From: Brochothrix campestris
GTDB taxonomy: Bacteria; Bacillota; Bacilli; Lactobacillales; Listeriaceae
NCBI RefSeq assembly: GCF_046058945.1
Contig: NZ_CP175511.1
Location: 310,001-374,000, forward strand
Direction: 5' to 3'
Length of the DNA: 64,000 bases
Made by a program: the position numbers and the translations under genes. Below the pieces are notes generated by a model. That model worked only from the letters and a program-made list of their open reading frames with translations, was not told the origin of the DNA and did no database searches. Shown here piece by piece: positions 42,349 to 51,907 of the stretch. Position 1 is the stretch's first letter; each line of letters opens with the position of its first letter.

Positions 42349-43844
42349 TATTTTTGACTGTAGGGAAGTACAAAAGCTTTTTGGTGGTAGCACTCTTTTA
42401 ATGTTTCGGTGAGTAGATTCCATTCGAATTCGCTAGGGATTGAAGACCAGTAATGAAAATCAGCTTCTGGATAACGTTTTTCAAGCTGCTTAATTTTAAA
42501 ATCAGCAATATATAAGTCGACATTTGCATCGGGGAACTGTGCGAAAACTAATTTAACACTGCTTAACTTTTTAATGTTTTTTTTGAGAAAAGCTTGTTGA
42601 GCATCGGTTATTTTCGACAACACACACACAGTCAGTGGTGGATATAAGCGATCCAGTGATTCACGCAATAACAAGAAGTATTGAATCTTAATCGGTTCAC
42701 TGAGGGTAATCGTTAATTTTTTTTCCAAATAGTCATAAAAAGCGAGGCAGGCTTGATAAATATAAGGATGAGATTTCCCAATGATTTCTAGATTTAGTTG
42801 GATACGTGAATTATGTTGTGAACCTTTAACGTGTAGCATATGTCGATTGATGGCCGTTAAATTCGATAGTAAATAGGAGTATTCATTGGTTGTAAGTGCC
42901 AAACTAAAAAATGCACAGTAATGCATCAACAGTGTCTCCGCGTTGCGTGTGAATTCAGAATCATAGAGGAAAGATGGCACATGTGCCGTTTCAAAATAAG
43001 ACATCGGATAAATATTTAAAGTCGATAACATGAAGTGTAACCCGTTAAGTTCACTATCAACCTGATCGGTCGTTAAGTGATACGTTTGTAAGCTCGGACT
43101 GAACCATGTGGTGATGTTTTTCTTCGGTAAAATAATCGAATCACAGTCTGTCGGCAATGACGAAGCGGCATCGATAATATGTTGTTGCTGAATGCGTGTC
43201 AACGTGATGGCAATGAATGTTCGTATTTTTAAGACACTGGTATAAGTCATCCGCGGATGCAAAACGATGAGTTCTTCCATGAGCGGATTAAGAAGTTCAA
43301 TATCGAGTGAATGTGTAAAGACGGTTGTGTAAGGATACGCATCTGAAAAAAGACAGTAAAAAAAGTAACGAATTTGATGTTCCTCTCCAATGAAACGGCG
43401 TTCATCGGCTAAATCAACTGTAATTTCAAAATCGGCGAGCACTTTTTTGAGAACATTAATTTTACGATACATTGTTGGTTTCGATAGAAAGTTCTTTTCA
43501 GTAAACATTTTAAGGCTTTCAAAGTCGCCATTGAAGATTTCTAAGCAAAATTGAAAGGGCACACTTTGAATGATGTAATGATTGGCAAAAAAATCGATTG
43601 AAAATAAATGTGAAAGTTCGACTTCAATCGTTGTGGCGGTTAAATGCAAGGTTAAATAGTTTTCCCATTGTTGAGCGGTTATTTCAGATTGGAGAAAGTC
43701 AATGTTTTTAACGAGACTGCGACGTGTCCATTGAAGTTCATCCATCATCGATTGGATGTTATGTGTTTTTAATGTGCGTTCTTTTGAAAAATACTCAAGG
43801 CAAGTCAAGGTGTTTCTCTCTTCTTTATCAAGTAATTTATGCAT
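42348..43844 (-). CDS. Mga-like transcriptional regulator of WxL cluster 2
   Basis: The 498-aa paralog (MHKLLDKEERNTLTCLEYFS) has the same layout as the other two: a winged helix, an HTH with FLSKPTMYRKINVLKKVLAD, IGEEHQIRYFFYCLF, and an EIIB-like end (LTVCVLSKITDAQ...VDLYIADFKIKQLE). GGAG lies about 6 bases upstream. It is divergent from cluster 2 with a 248-bp gap that should hold both promoters. Confidence 0.8.
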   Translation of the reverse strand: MHKLLDKEERNTLTCLEYFSKERTLKTHNIQSMMDELQWTRRSLVKNIDFLQSEITAQQWENYLTLHLTATTIEVELSHLFSIDFFANHYIIQSVPFQFCLEIFNGDFESLKMFTEKNFLSKPTMYRKINVLKKVLADFEITVDLADERRFIGEEHQIRYFFYCLFSDAYPYTTVFTHSLDIELLNPLMEELIVLHPRMTYTSVLKIRTFIAITLTRIQQQHIIDAASSLPTDCDSIILPKKNITTWFSPSLQTYHLTTDQVDSELNGLHFMLSTLNIYPMSYFETAHVPSFLYDSEFTRNAETLLMHYCAFFSLALTTNEYSYLLSNLTAINRHMLHVKGSQHNSRIQLNLEIIGKSHPYIYQACLAFYDYLEKKLTITLSEPIKIQYFLLLRESLDRLYPPLTVCVLSKITDAQQAFLKKNIKKLSSVKLVFAQFPDANVDLYIADFKIKQLEKRYPEADFHYWSSIPSEFEWNLLTETLKECYHQKAFVLPYSQK

Positions 43845-44092
43845 TTTAGTTGTCTCCTGACCTATAGTGACGGGATTTTAAAACTGTTAATTAGAGGGGG
43901 AACGATATGTGTAATCATAACACCTTTTTATGAACTTTTCTTTATAATAGGATTGATTTAGTATTAAAGGTGAGTTAAGAGTTAGTTTGTTTAAACTACT
44001 TTTCCTAGAATAACAACGGAACAATAGTTATTTGCCTCTAGTGATGAAGTGTTTATCCGCTAGAGGACAAAATAGAAAAGGGGAATGACAAG

Positions 44093-44914
44093 ATGACAAC
44101 AATAAAGAGGTACGGCAAAGCAACGATGATTATCGCGTTATTAGGAACATCGGCAATTGGAGGAACAGCAGTAGCTAAAGCAGATGAGGTTAAAGGTTCT
44201 TATGATGCTAATGCTGTTATTAATTTCATTCCTAATAATGAACCAACCTTACCAGTGGATCCCGAAGAACCAGGTGGTGGAGGCGTAACACCGATTGATC
44301 CAATCGATCCAACGGCGCCCATTGAACCAGGGACAGCAGGACCATTGAGTATTGATTTCGCTTCAAGTTTGAATTTTGGGACACAAAAGATTTCATCAAC
44401 GAATGAAACCTATTATGCTTACTCACAACAAGTTACTAATGAACAAGGTGTTACGAGCAATAAACCTAACTATGTACAAGTTACCGATAATCGTGGGACT
44501 GCTGCTGGATGGACTTTATCAGTTAAGCAAGTGGGCGACCTCACAACGACAGATAATGTTAAAAATAAAACACTACCTGGAGCAGCGATTACGTTAGATG
44601 GAATGACCGCTACCTCAACGACAACCGATACCCTTAAACCGACAGTAACTGACTCAGTGACACTCGTACCTAATTCGGCAGAAGTAGTTACCACTGCACC
44701 GGTTAATGGAGGTGAAGGAACTTGGGTTACTCGCTTTGGTTCAAGTCAAACCTTATTTGATGATACCGCTGCTTTGAGTGATGATGGCACAACAACCGAA
44801 ACCATTAATAAAAATAAAAATGTCAGCTTAGTGGTACCAGGCGCAATTGCAAAATCAGCAGCTAACTATCAAGCAGTCCTTACCTGGTCATTATCAGATG
44901 TACCTGGGAACTAA
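44093..44914 (+). CDS. WxL-domain surface protein, cluster 2, first
   Basis: The 273-aa protein has a signal peptide (to VAKADE), a Pro/Gly linker (VDPEEPGGGGVTPIDP), LSIDFASSLNFG, VQVTDNRGTA with AGWTLSV, and the final LTWSLSDV. Here WxL comes before the DUF916 gene, unlike cluster 1. GGGG precedes the ATG. Non-covalent wall binding is expected. Confidence 0.92.
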   Translation: MTTIKRYGKATMIIALLGTSAIGGTAVAKADEVKGSYDANAVINFIPNNEPTLPVDPEEPGGGGVTPIDPIDPTAPIEPGTAGPLSIDFASSLNFGTQKISSTNETYYAYSQQVTNEQGVTSNKPNYVQVTDNRGTAAGWTLSVKQVGDLTTTDNVKNKTLPGAAITLDGMTATSTTTDTLKPTVTDSVTLVPNSAEVVTTAPVNGGEGTWVTRFGSSQTLFDDTAALSDDGTTTETINKNKNVSLVVPGAIAKSAANYQAVLTWSLSDVPGN

Positions 44915-44945
44915 CCTACTTAAATTGTAAATGGAGGCTTTATTG

Positions 44946-45986
44946 ATGAACATAAAAAAACAAATGGGAATGGTGATTAGTTTACTAATTGTATTAGGCA
45001 GTGGTCTACAACCGGTTGCGGCATCTGAGTTTAACTTTGCGGTGGAACCACAAAAACCAAGCAATCAAATTGACCAGAAAAAAGGTTACTTTGATCTTAA
45101 AGTGACACCTGGTCAAACACAACAACTTACCATTATGTTGAAAAATGCCACCAATAAAGCCGTCACCATTCAACCGAAGATTGCGGCGACAACGACAAGT
45201 TCAAGTGGTGTTGTTGAATATGGTCCTTCTAAGAAAAAAAATGATGAAACGTTACTTTACGATATGAAAGATTTAGTTACAACAGAAAAGAAAATTACGA
45301 TTAAAGCAGATTCAAGTTACGCGTTGAAATTAGATGTAAAGGCACCAAAGAAGGCCTTTAAAGGTAGTGTAACTGGTGGTATCACACTTGAAGAAGATGT
45401 GGATGAAACAGCTAGAAAAACTGAAGGTAATGGAATGGCCATTGATAATCGTTATGCTTATGTTGTTGGTATTCAAATGCGTCAAGACATTAAAGCAGTA
45501 GCTCCGAAACTGCATTTACATGATGTCGAGGCTGCACAACGAAACTACCGTAACGTAATTAATGCCACCATCCAAAATAGTGAACCGACCTACGTTAACC
45601 AATTGAAAATAGATGCGAAAATCACTAAAAAAGGTAAGAGTGAGGTACTTTACGAATCAAAAAAAGAAATGATGCAAATGGCACCCAACAGTAATTTTGC
45701 ATATCCAATCGCTTTAGGCGATGGGAAAACGTTAGAACCAGGCAATTACACGTTGAATATGACCGCTCAATCCTATGACAATAAGTGGAAGTGGTCCAAA
45801 GATTTCACGATTACAGATGATGAAGCCACTGCCTTAAACGAAAAAGATGTCACGGTTGTTAAAAGCTATACAACTTATTACATTATCGGTGGGCTGATTA
45901 TCTTATTATTGATAGGGCTTATTATTTGGCTGATTTTACGTAAAAAAAATATAAAAGAAACCACAGGGGGAATTGACAATGAATAA
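44946..45986 (+). CDS. DUF916/DUF3324 protein (WxL-interacting), cluster 2
   Basis: The 346-aa protein is the paralog of 30850-31887 with the same order: signal peptide, FNFAVEPQKPSNQ, KKGYFDLKVT, MAIDNRYAYVVGIQMRQ, and C-terminal TM (IIGGLIILLLIGLIIWLIL). ATG 44946 has GGAGGC 8 bases upstream. It overlaps the next WxL gene by 8 bases. Confidence 0.9.
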   Translation: MNIKKQMGMVISLLIVLGSGLQPVAASEFNFAVEPQKPSNQIDQKKGYFDLKVTPGQTQQLTIMLKNATNKAVTIQPKIAATTTSSSGVVEYGPSKKKNDETLLYDMKDLVTTEKKITIKADSSYALKLDVKAPKKAFKGSVTGGITLEEDVDETARKTEGNGMAIDNRYAYVVGIQMRQDIKAVAPKLHLHDVEAAQRNYRNVINATIQNSEPTYVNQLKIDAKITKKGKSEVLYESKKEMMQMAPNSNFAYPIALGDGKTLEPGNYTLNMTAQSYDNKWKWSKDFTITDDEATALNEKDVTVVKSYTTYYIIGGLIILLLIGLIIWLILRKKNIKETTGGIDNE

Positions 45987-46764
45987 CTTTGGCAAATACA
46001 TAGCAATCACAGCATTACTCGGTGCTGGTGCATCAGGAACAATTACAACCGTATCAGCAGGTGAAACAGGGGCAAAATACGTTTCAAATGGAGCGGTTAA
46101 ATTTATTCCAAACACAGACCCAACCAATCCAATCGATCCAACCGACCCTACTAATCCAGATCCGGTTGATCCGATTGATCCAACCAATCCAGATGGACCC
46201 AACCCAGGAACACCAGGGCCATTGAGCATTGATTTTGCCTCAAGTCTTGATTTTGGTGTTAATAAAATATCATCAAAAAATGAAATTTACTATGCCTCAC
46301 CTCAAACATACAAAGAAGAGGGTAAAACGACACCGAACTATGTTCAAGTGACTGATAACCGTGGGTCTTCAACTGGTTGGACTTTAAAAGTGCTACAAGA
46401 CAATCAATTTTCAAACGCGACTGCCAAATATAATGAATTAAAAGGGGCACAAATTACGATTAATGATAGTCAAGCGGTTTCAAACGCAATCGGTGTTACA
46501 GCTCCTACTGTTGCAGCGGAAATCGAGTTAACACCAGGCTCACCGGTGACTGTTATGACTGCAGCTGAAGGAGCAGGAGATGGGACGTGGCTGAATCGTT
46601 TCGGTACTAATGAAATGAAAACAGAAGTTCAAGCAGATGGTACGAGCAAAGAAGTGGAAAAAAACACATCTGTGCAACTAGCTGTACCAGGTAGTACACC
46701 TAAATCAGCAGTTGAATATCGTTCAACTTTGACATGGCTCCTTTCGGATGTTGTAAGTAATTAA
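45979..46764 (+). CDS. WxL-domain surface protein, cluster 2, second
   Basis: The 261-aa protein has a signal peptide to VSAGE and a DPTNPIDPTDPTNPDP linker. LSIDFASSLDFG, VQVTDNRGSS with TGWTLKV, and the final LTWLLSDV follow. ATG 45979 is chosen because GGGGG lies about 8 bases upstream; the longer frame uses TTG. It pairs with the DUF916 gene and closely resembles the cluster 1 protein at 31874. Confidence 0.92.
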   Translation: MNNFGKYIAITALLGAGASGTITTVSAGETGAKYVSNGAVKFIPNTDPTNPIDPTDPTNPDPVDPIDPTNPDGPNPGTPGPLSIDFASSLDFGVNKISSKNEIYYASPQTYKEEGKTTPNYVQVTDNRGSSTGWTLKVLQDNQFSNATAKYNELKGAQITINDSQAVSNAIGVTAPTVAAEIELTPGSPVTVMTAAEGAGDGTWLNRFGTNEMKTEVQADGTSKEVEKNTSVQLAVPGSTPKSAVEYRSTLTWLLSDVVSN

Positions 46765-46832
46765 TAAGTAACAGATATACCAGTAAGTGGTGTCCTACCA
46801 TTTGTTGGTAGATGTTGGAGGAGGGAAACCTG

Positions 46833-47189
46833 ATGAAAAAAGGCGTATTAGTTTTTGTCATCATTGGTGCACTCACCTGTAGTGGAAATATAATCGCTAT
46901 ACAAACCGCACAGGCAGCAGCCTATCAATCAAATGTGGTCACTGGTTTTTACGGCGAGTATGTAGTTGACGAGGATACACTTATTGACAATGAACCTGCA
47001 GAAACTGAGTCAGTCTCAAACGACTCGGAGGGAGAAACACCAGTAAACACTCAAGTACAACGAGAAACACACAGACAAACAAGTAGCACCATTTTACCAG
47101 TGACAGGCGATCAGTACTCACTCGTTCTGATGTTGGGCGGTTTTATATTAGTTGGTAGGAGCTTGTATCGCTTACGTTATGCAAAATGA
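46833..47189 (+). CDS. Small LPXTG protein (LPVTGD), cluster 2
   Basis: The 118-aa protein has a signal peptide, SNVVTGFYGEYVVDEDT, an acidic Ser/Thr linker, then LPVTGDQ, a TM (LVLMLGGFILVGRSL) and a basic tail RLRYAK, a full sortase signal. GGAGGAGGG precedes ATG 46833. It is the counterpart of 32692-33012. Confidence 0.88.
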   Translation: MKKGVLVFVIIGALTCSGNIIAIQTAQAAAYQSNVVTGFYGEYVVDEDTLIDNEPAETESVSNDSEGETPVNTQVQRETHRQTSSTILPVTGDQYSLVLMLGGFILVGRSLYRLRYAK

Positions 47190-47219
47190 TGATGTTAAAA
47201 CAAATGGAGGAGACAGTTT

Positions 47220-50200
47220 ATGTTAAAAAAAATGACGTATTTAAGTATCATCTTCATAGTGGTTTTTTCATCGTTTAGTACCGTAATTGATAAAGCTCAG
47301 GCCGATAATAGTCAAACGCTTGAACTAGCAGTAGATGAAATGACTGGTACATTGAACGAAGAAATCGATATCCGTTTAACGGATACTACAAAACGTGAAG
47401 AAGCAGTAAAGATAATGTTGCCAGTCGGTGTTGACTACGTTAAATGTGATGTTAAAGACAGCAGGTTTGATAAGAACAAAAGAGAACTAACACTCAATAG
47501 TCGTAATGAAAAAACAATTGTAACAATCAAACCAACAGCAGTCGGACAAGTTAAATTAGTAGCAAAAACTAAGACTGAACAACAAGACTTACTTTCAAAC
47601 GAATTGGCGATTAGTGTGTCAGAGTCGCAACCATCAGCACTTGAAACGAGCATTTCGGCTGCTGAAACAGTGACACAACCAGAGTATTCACAGTCGATAC
47701 TTGACACAAGTGAAAAAGCAGAGAAAGAAAGTGCATCTTCACCAGCAACAAACGTTGCCGCAACAGATAGCGCACAAAGTGAAGCGAACAAAGCAATTGA
47801 AAAAAATACGACGATTACAACTGAACAATTAGAAACGGCAGCGAAAGTTCGTGAAACAACTGAAACAACCTCAGAAAAAGCAATGAAAAGAATGGCACGA
47901 GCAGGCACTGAAGTAAACGTAACAACCTGGGCTGAATTTCAAGTAGCGTGGAAAGATGCAACAGTATCTAAAATCAATCTTATGAATGATTTAAAAGCAA
48001 CTGGGTCGATTAGTTTTACGGCGCGTTCGTTAGAACTAAATGGGAATGGACATAAATTAGAACTGACAGCATACGCGCCTACCTTAAATATTGTCCAATC
48101 TAAAGCCATCTACGACTTTCATATGCATGATCTTATAGCATCTTGTACCGTTGCAGCCGATATGGGGTATCTTGATGCTGGTATAGCAGTTTCTAATGGT
48201 GGTAAATGGCGAATGAGACTCGGTAATATAAAAACCGAAGGAAGTAAAGTTCAACGAATAGTTGTAGCAACCGGTGGTGAAATGACCTGGTATGGAGTTA
48301 ATGACATTAGCACTTGTGCTGAAAACGTCTACACAGGATCAACTGTTTTTGAACCAGGTACTCAGTATACGGGTAATGTTAGTGTTTATAACTATTCCGT
48401 ATTTTACTATAATCTTCCAGCCGTTGCAGGTAATACAGGTGAAAGCAAGGAGTTTACCGTTGGCGAAAACTCGATTATTCAAATCGGACAGACACAAAAC
48501 GGTACGACCTATCCGGCTGTGTATATGAATTACGCAGCAATGACAATCGGTGAAAACGCCATTTTCAACGTCATCATGCCAGGGAATGCGGTTAGGATGC
48601 AAAATACAAATTCGTCCTTTACTGCTAAAAAGGGAGCAATTGTCAATCTGACGAGTCGAGCGAATGCTGAGTCAGTTTATGCAACTGTAAGTGGTCCAAC
48701 ATTTACAGCAGAAGCGGGCTCGTACTTATATATTATTGGGGTTCGCCCCGGCCAACCGTTAGTGAAAATGTATAGTACGACAACGATGACTATTGATAAT
48801 CCAGCTGGATACGATATTCGTAATTATGATAAAGGGGCCAATTCTCGTGCGATTGAATTGTCCACAACAGGGACATTCAATCTCACCAATACAGATATTG
48901 ATTTATGGAAAACAACCAGTGATCCATTAGGTCCCTCTGATTTAACGAGTGCTAAAGTAGCGAATTTCAAGGTTTATAGCACAAATGGAGCTGCGACCTC
49001 ATCAGAGGCTAGTTTAGTTGGTGTGAAATTACCAGATTATCGTCGAATCGCCGGAATGAACCAAATCCCAACGGTTGAATGGCCTGAAAAGATTGCTGAC
49101 CAACGAGTGAATACCGATGCTGATAAAACAATCACGGCACGCGTGAAAATTGGTGAGGTACCAAATAATGATGGTCCGACAGCTGAGGGTAAAGTGACCT
49201 ATATTCCTGTGTATGCGTCTGAGGGACAAGCCAGTGTGACTTTTATCGATGAAGCGGGTCAAACATACACAGGTATAACAGATAAAGATGGCTATGCTCG
49301 CTATACAGTAGATAGCTTTTATAAAGCAGGGACAACAATCTCTGGAGTAGCAACACGTGGTCCGTATACTGGTGAATCAGCTAGCACCACGATTAGTGAT
49401 ATTACTCCACCGCCACCGGCCAAAATTGATCAACCAATCAAAGTGGTTGATCGTTCAATCAGTGGGAGTGAGGCAGAAGCAGGTGCAACGATACGAATTA
49501 CCATTAACGGTGAAACCGTTGATGCAAGTGCGACAGTCGCATCTGATGGCAAGTGGAAATTGAGTCTGCCTAAGGGGCTTAAATTCCCAGCAGACGGTGT
49601 CGTTCAAATATTTTTGAAAGATACGGTGGGAAATGAAAATCCAGTGGCTGAAACAGCCGTGCATGATGCGATTTTTCAAGCAGCAACGAAGGTTACGACG
49701 TTAAACGTCTTTCCATTATCAACTCTCACTCAAACGGTGACCAATTTAACGACAAAAGCACCACCGGTTGAGTCAACACCAATGGATCCAACGTTAGCCA
49801 TTGTGGGAGATCAGTTAAGGTATACGTTAACAGTCGGAAATGTCGGGAGTTTGGAATGGCTTCAAGCCGTAGTCGATGATATCGTTCCGAGTGAGTTAAC
49901 AGTCACTCAAGTAACCTTAGATGGTGTAGAACAAACATTGAATGTCATATCTAACAATGTCTCTTTAACAATTCCAAAAATTGCGGTCAATCAAGAAAGT
50001 GTCATTACTATTGATGTAGTTGTCACAAAAGAGACTGTCGGCAAAGGGGTACTGAATCAGGCAATGGTAGCAGATGGTGATGAAAGTTTGAAAAAAACAG
50101 CGAATACACTCGTACAAGTTGCAGCCCAACCAATTATCAAAAACACCCAAACCGTTGAGAACCTAACCGACAATTCAGGGAAATTTAATGTCGGTGATAC

Positions 50201-50978
50201 TGTTAAATACCATTTGAACACAACGAATACAGCCAATCGAGGAACCGTAACTGATACAACCATTAATAACGCTATTCCGCAAGGATTACGTGTTGATCCA
50301 GCGACACTCAAATTGACTGATGCAACAGGTGAAGAAACCGTTTTACCGGCTTCGAGCTTATCGGCAGATAACAGATTAAGTGTTAACGCAGGTAGTTTAG
50401 CAGGTGGTGAAACAGCTACTGTGACATTTGAAGCCAAAATTCAATTAGATTTAGCAGAAACAAACGTCAAAAACTCATTTAACACAGTTGCGACTTACCT
50501 AAGTCCAAATGATGTTCAAAGTGAGGAAGCAAGTGTGAGCTACGTTGTTGAAGCTTATACGGGAGTATTAAGCTTAGCAGCTGTTCCCGAAAGTTTATCA
50601 TTCGGCTCTAATCTAGCGATTAAACCGATTGATAAAAGTTATGGTCTAGTATCTAAAACAGGTGATTTAATTGTAACTGATACACGTGTGGTTCGTAGTC
50701 AATGGACATTAGATGCACGGATGAGTCAACAACTGACCGCCAATGCTTCTGAATTAATAAATGCATTATCATTCAAACCAAAGACAGGTAATGAGACGGT
50801 CATAACTGATACGTTTAGTCCGCTTTATAGTGAAACAAACACAACCGATGAAAATCAGTTGTCAAGTCATTGGTCAGACAATGGTGAAGGATTTTACTTG
50901 AATGTGAAAGCTGGCGTAGGTATAGCCGGTAGTTATCAAGGAACCATTGAATGGGTATTAAAAGATACACCAGCTTAA
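47220..50978 (+). CDS. Giant WxL surface protein with beta-helix-like region (1252 aa)
   Basis: After a signal peptide (to QADNSQT) and a Ser/Thr/Glu stalk (about residues 130-225), residues about 233-600 form a repetitive beta-strand region resembling right-handed beta-helix adhesin domains (LMNDLKATGSISF, SLELNGNGHKLEL). Ig-like units follow (about 640-730, and 733-820 with GSEAEAGATIRITINGE), then two DUF11-like domains (about 850-960 and 980-1090). The C-terminal WxL domain (about 1115-1252) has SQWTLDA and IEWVLKD. AATGGAGG precedes the ATG. It is likely the main adhesin of cluster 2. It replaces the lectin protein of cluster 1. Confidence 0.85.
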   Translation: MLKKMTYLSIIFIVVFSSFSTVIDKAQADNSQTLELAVDEMTGTLNEEIDIRLTDTTKREEAVKIMLPVGVDYVKCDVKDSRFDKNKRELTLNSRNEKTIVTIKPTAVGQVKLVAKTKTEQQDLLSNELAISVSESQPSALETSISAAETVTQPEYSQSILDTSEKAEKESASSPATNVAATDSAQSEANKAIEKNTTITTEQLETAAKVRETTETTSEKAMKRMARAGTEVNVTTWAEFQVAWKDATVSKINLMNDLKATGSISFTARSLELNGNGHKLELTAYAPTLNIVQSKAIYDFHMHDLIASCTVAADMGYLDAGIAVSNGGKWRMRLGNIKTEGSKVQRIVVATGGEMTWYGVNDISTCAENVYTGSTVFEPGTQYTGNVSVYNYSVFYYNLPAVAGNTGESKEFTVGENSIIQIGQTQNGTTYPAVYMNYAAMTIGENAIFNVIMPGNAVRMQNTNSSFTAKKGAIVNLTSRANAESVYATVSGPTFTAEAGSYLYIIGVRPGQPLVKMYSTTTMTIDNPAGYDIRNYDKGANSRAIELSTTGTFNLTNTDIDLWKTTSDPLGPSDLTSAKVANFKVYSTNGAATSSEASLVGVKLPDYRRIAGMNQIPTVEWPEKIADQRVNTDADKTITARVKIGEVPNNDGPTAEGKVTYIPVYASEGQASVTFIDEAGQTYTGITDKDGYARYTVDSFYKAGTTISGVATRGPYTGESASTTISDITPPPPAKIDQPIKVVDRSISGSEAEAGATIRITINGETVDASATVASDGKWKLSLPKGLKFPADGVVQIFLKDTVGNENPVAETAVHDAIFQAATKVTTLNVFPLSTLTQTVTNLTTKAPPVESTPMDPTLAIVGDQLRYTLTVGNVGSLEWLQAVVDDIVPSELTVTQVTLDGVEQTLNVISNNVSLTIPKIAVNQESVITIDVVVTKETVGKGVLNQAMVADGDESLKKTANTLVQVAAQPIIKNTQTVENLTDNSGKFNVGDTVKYHLNTTNTANRGTVTDTTINNAIPQGLRVDPATLKLTDATGEETVLPASSLSADNRLSVNAGSLAGGETATVTFEAKIQLDLAETNVKNSFNTVATYLSPNDVQSEEASVSYVVEAYTGVLSLAAVPESLSFGSNLAIKPIDKSYGLVSKTGDLIVTDTRVVRSQWTLDARMSQQLTANASELINALSFKPKTGNETVITDTFSPLYSETNTTDENQLSSHWSDNGEGFYLNVKAGVGIAGSYQGTIEWVLKDTPA

Positions 50979-51008
50979 TAAATTCAACTAAAAAGGGAGA
51001 TTTTAAAA

Positions 51009-51866
51009 ATGAAAATGACATTTGGAAAAACACTCGCAATCGCAGCATTACTCGTACCAGCTACCGTGACAGGTGTAACAACAACGCATGCTGCTGAGGG
51101 TGGAAGTTACAACTCAAACGCGGTCGTCAACTTTATTACAAGTACAGACCCCACTTTACCGGTCGATCCAGAAAATCCTGATCCAACCAATCCGATTGTA
51201 CCGATTGACCCAACCAATCCAGAGGGACCAGGCGAAGGAACAGCTGGACCACTCAGCATTGACTTTGCTTCTAGTTTACAATTCGGAACAAGTAAAATCA
51301 CCACCAAGGATGAGATCTATTCAGCCTATGCCCAAGAAATTGAATTGACTTCAGGAACTGAGTATCGTCCCAACTACGTGCAAGTAACCGATAATCGTGG
51401 AACTGAAGCAGGTTGGACATTGCAAGTGACACAGGAACGCCAATTAACATCGACTGCAAATAAGGTTTTGGAAGGTGCAGTAATCACCTTAGGTTCGAGT
51501 ACGGTTAGTACAGTGGCCGGATCAACTGTGACTGCGCCATCAAATGTTCCGAGTGCAATTGTATTAACACCAGGCACGCCTGCAGTTGTTTTCTCAGCAC
51601 AAGCTCAAGAAGGTTCGGGTGTATGGTTAGCTAAATTCGGCTCATCAGTTGGCGAAAAACCAACAGTCATGGCTGGAAAAGATTGGAAACCAGGAACTGA
51701 GGCGACTGAAACAGCAGAAGCAACGCTTCCAACAGAGTTTGATGTGATGCGGAACTCTGCGGTAACCTTAGCAGTTCCAGGCAAAGCAATTAAAACACAA
51801 GATCAATACAGTTCATCATTGATTTGGTCATTATCAGATGTACCGACAAACAGTAACGAAGACTAA
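51009..51866 (+). CDS. WxL-domain surface protein, cluster 2, third
   Basis: The 285-aa protein has a signal peptide to THAAE and a VDPENPDPTNPIVPIDP linker. LSIDFASSLQFG, VQVTDNRGTE with AGWTLQV, and the final LIWSLSDV follow. It is the paralog of 33048-33884. AGGGAG lies 9 bases upstream. It ends the cluster 2 transcript. Confidence 0.92.
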   Translation: MKMTFGKTLAIAALLVPATVTGVTTTHAAEGGSYNSNAVVNFITSTDPTLPVDPENPDPTNPIVPIDPTNPEGPGEGTAGPLSIDFASSLQFGTSKITTKDEIYSAYAQEIELTSGTEYRPNYVQVTDNRGTEAGWTLQVTQERQLTSTANKVLEGAVITLGSSTVSTVAGSTVTAPSNVPSAIVLTPGTPAVVFSAQAQEGSGVWLAKFGSSVGEKPTVMAGKDWKPGTEATETAEATLPTEFDVMRNSAVTLAVPGKAIKTQDQYSSSLIWSLSDVPTNSNED

Positions 51867-51870
51867 ATGA

Positions 51871-51907
51871 AAAAGGTTAGAGGACATAGTCCTCTAACCT
51901 TTTTTTT
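51871..51907. terminator. Bidirectional terminator
   Basis: AAAAGGTTAGAGGAC pairs with GTCCTCTAACCTTTT and T-runs follow on both strands. It separates cluster 2 from the convergent regulator. Confidence 0.88.

Noticed and set aside
47435..47908. 157-codon reverse frame inside the giant WxL gene
   Set aside because: It is an antisense shadow of the Ser/Thr/Glu stalk with no start signal.
31900..51300. Repeated DPTDP/DPENP coding stretches in WxL genes as DNA repeats
   Set aside because: They are codon-level Pro/Asp linkers inside each protein and need no separate element.
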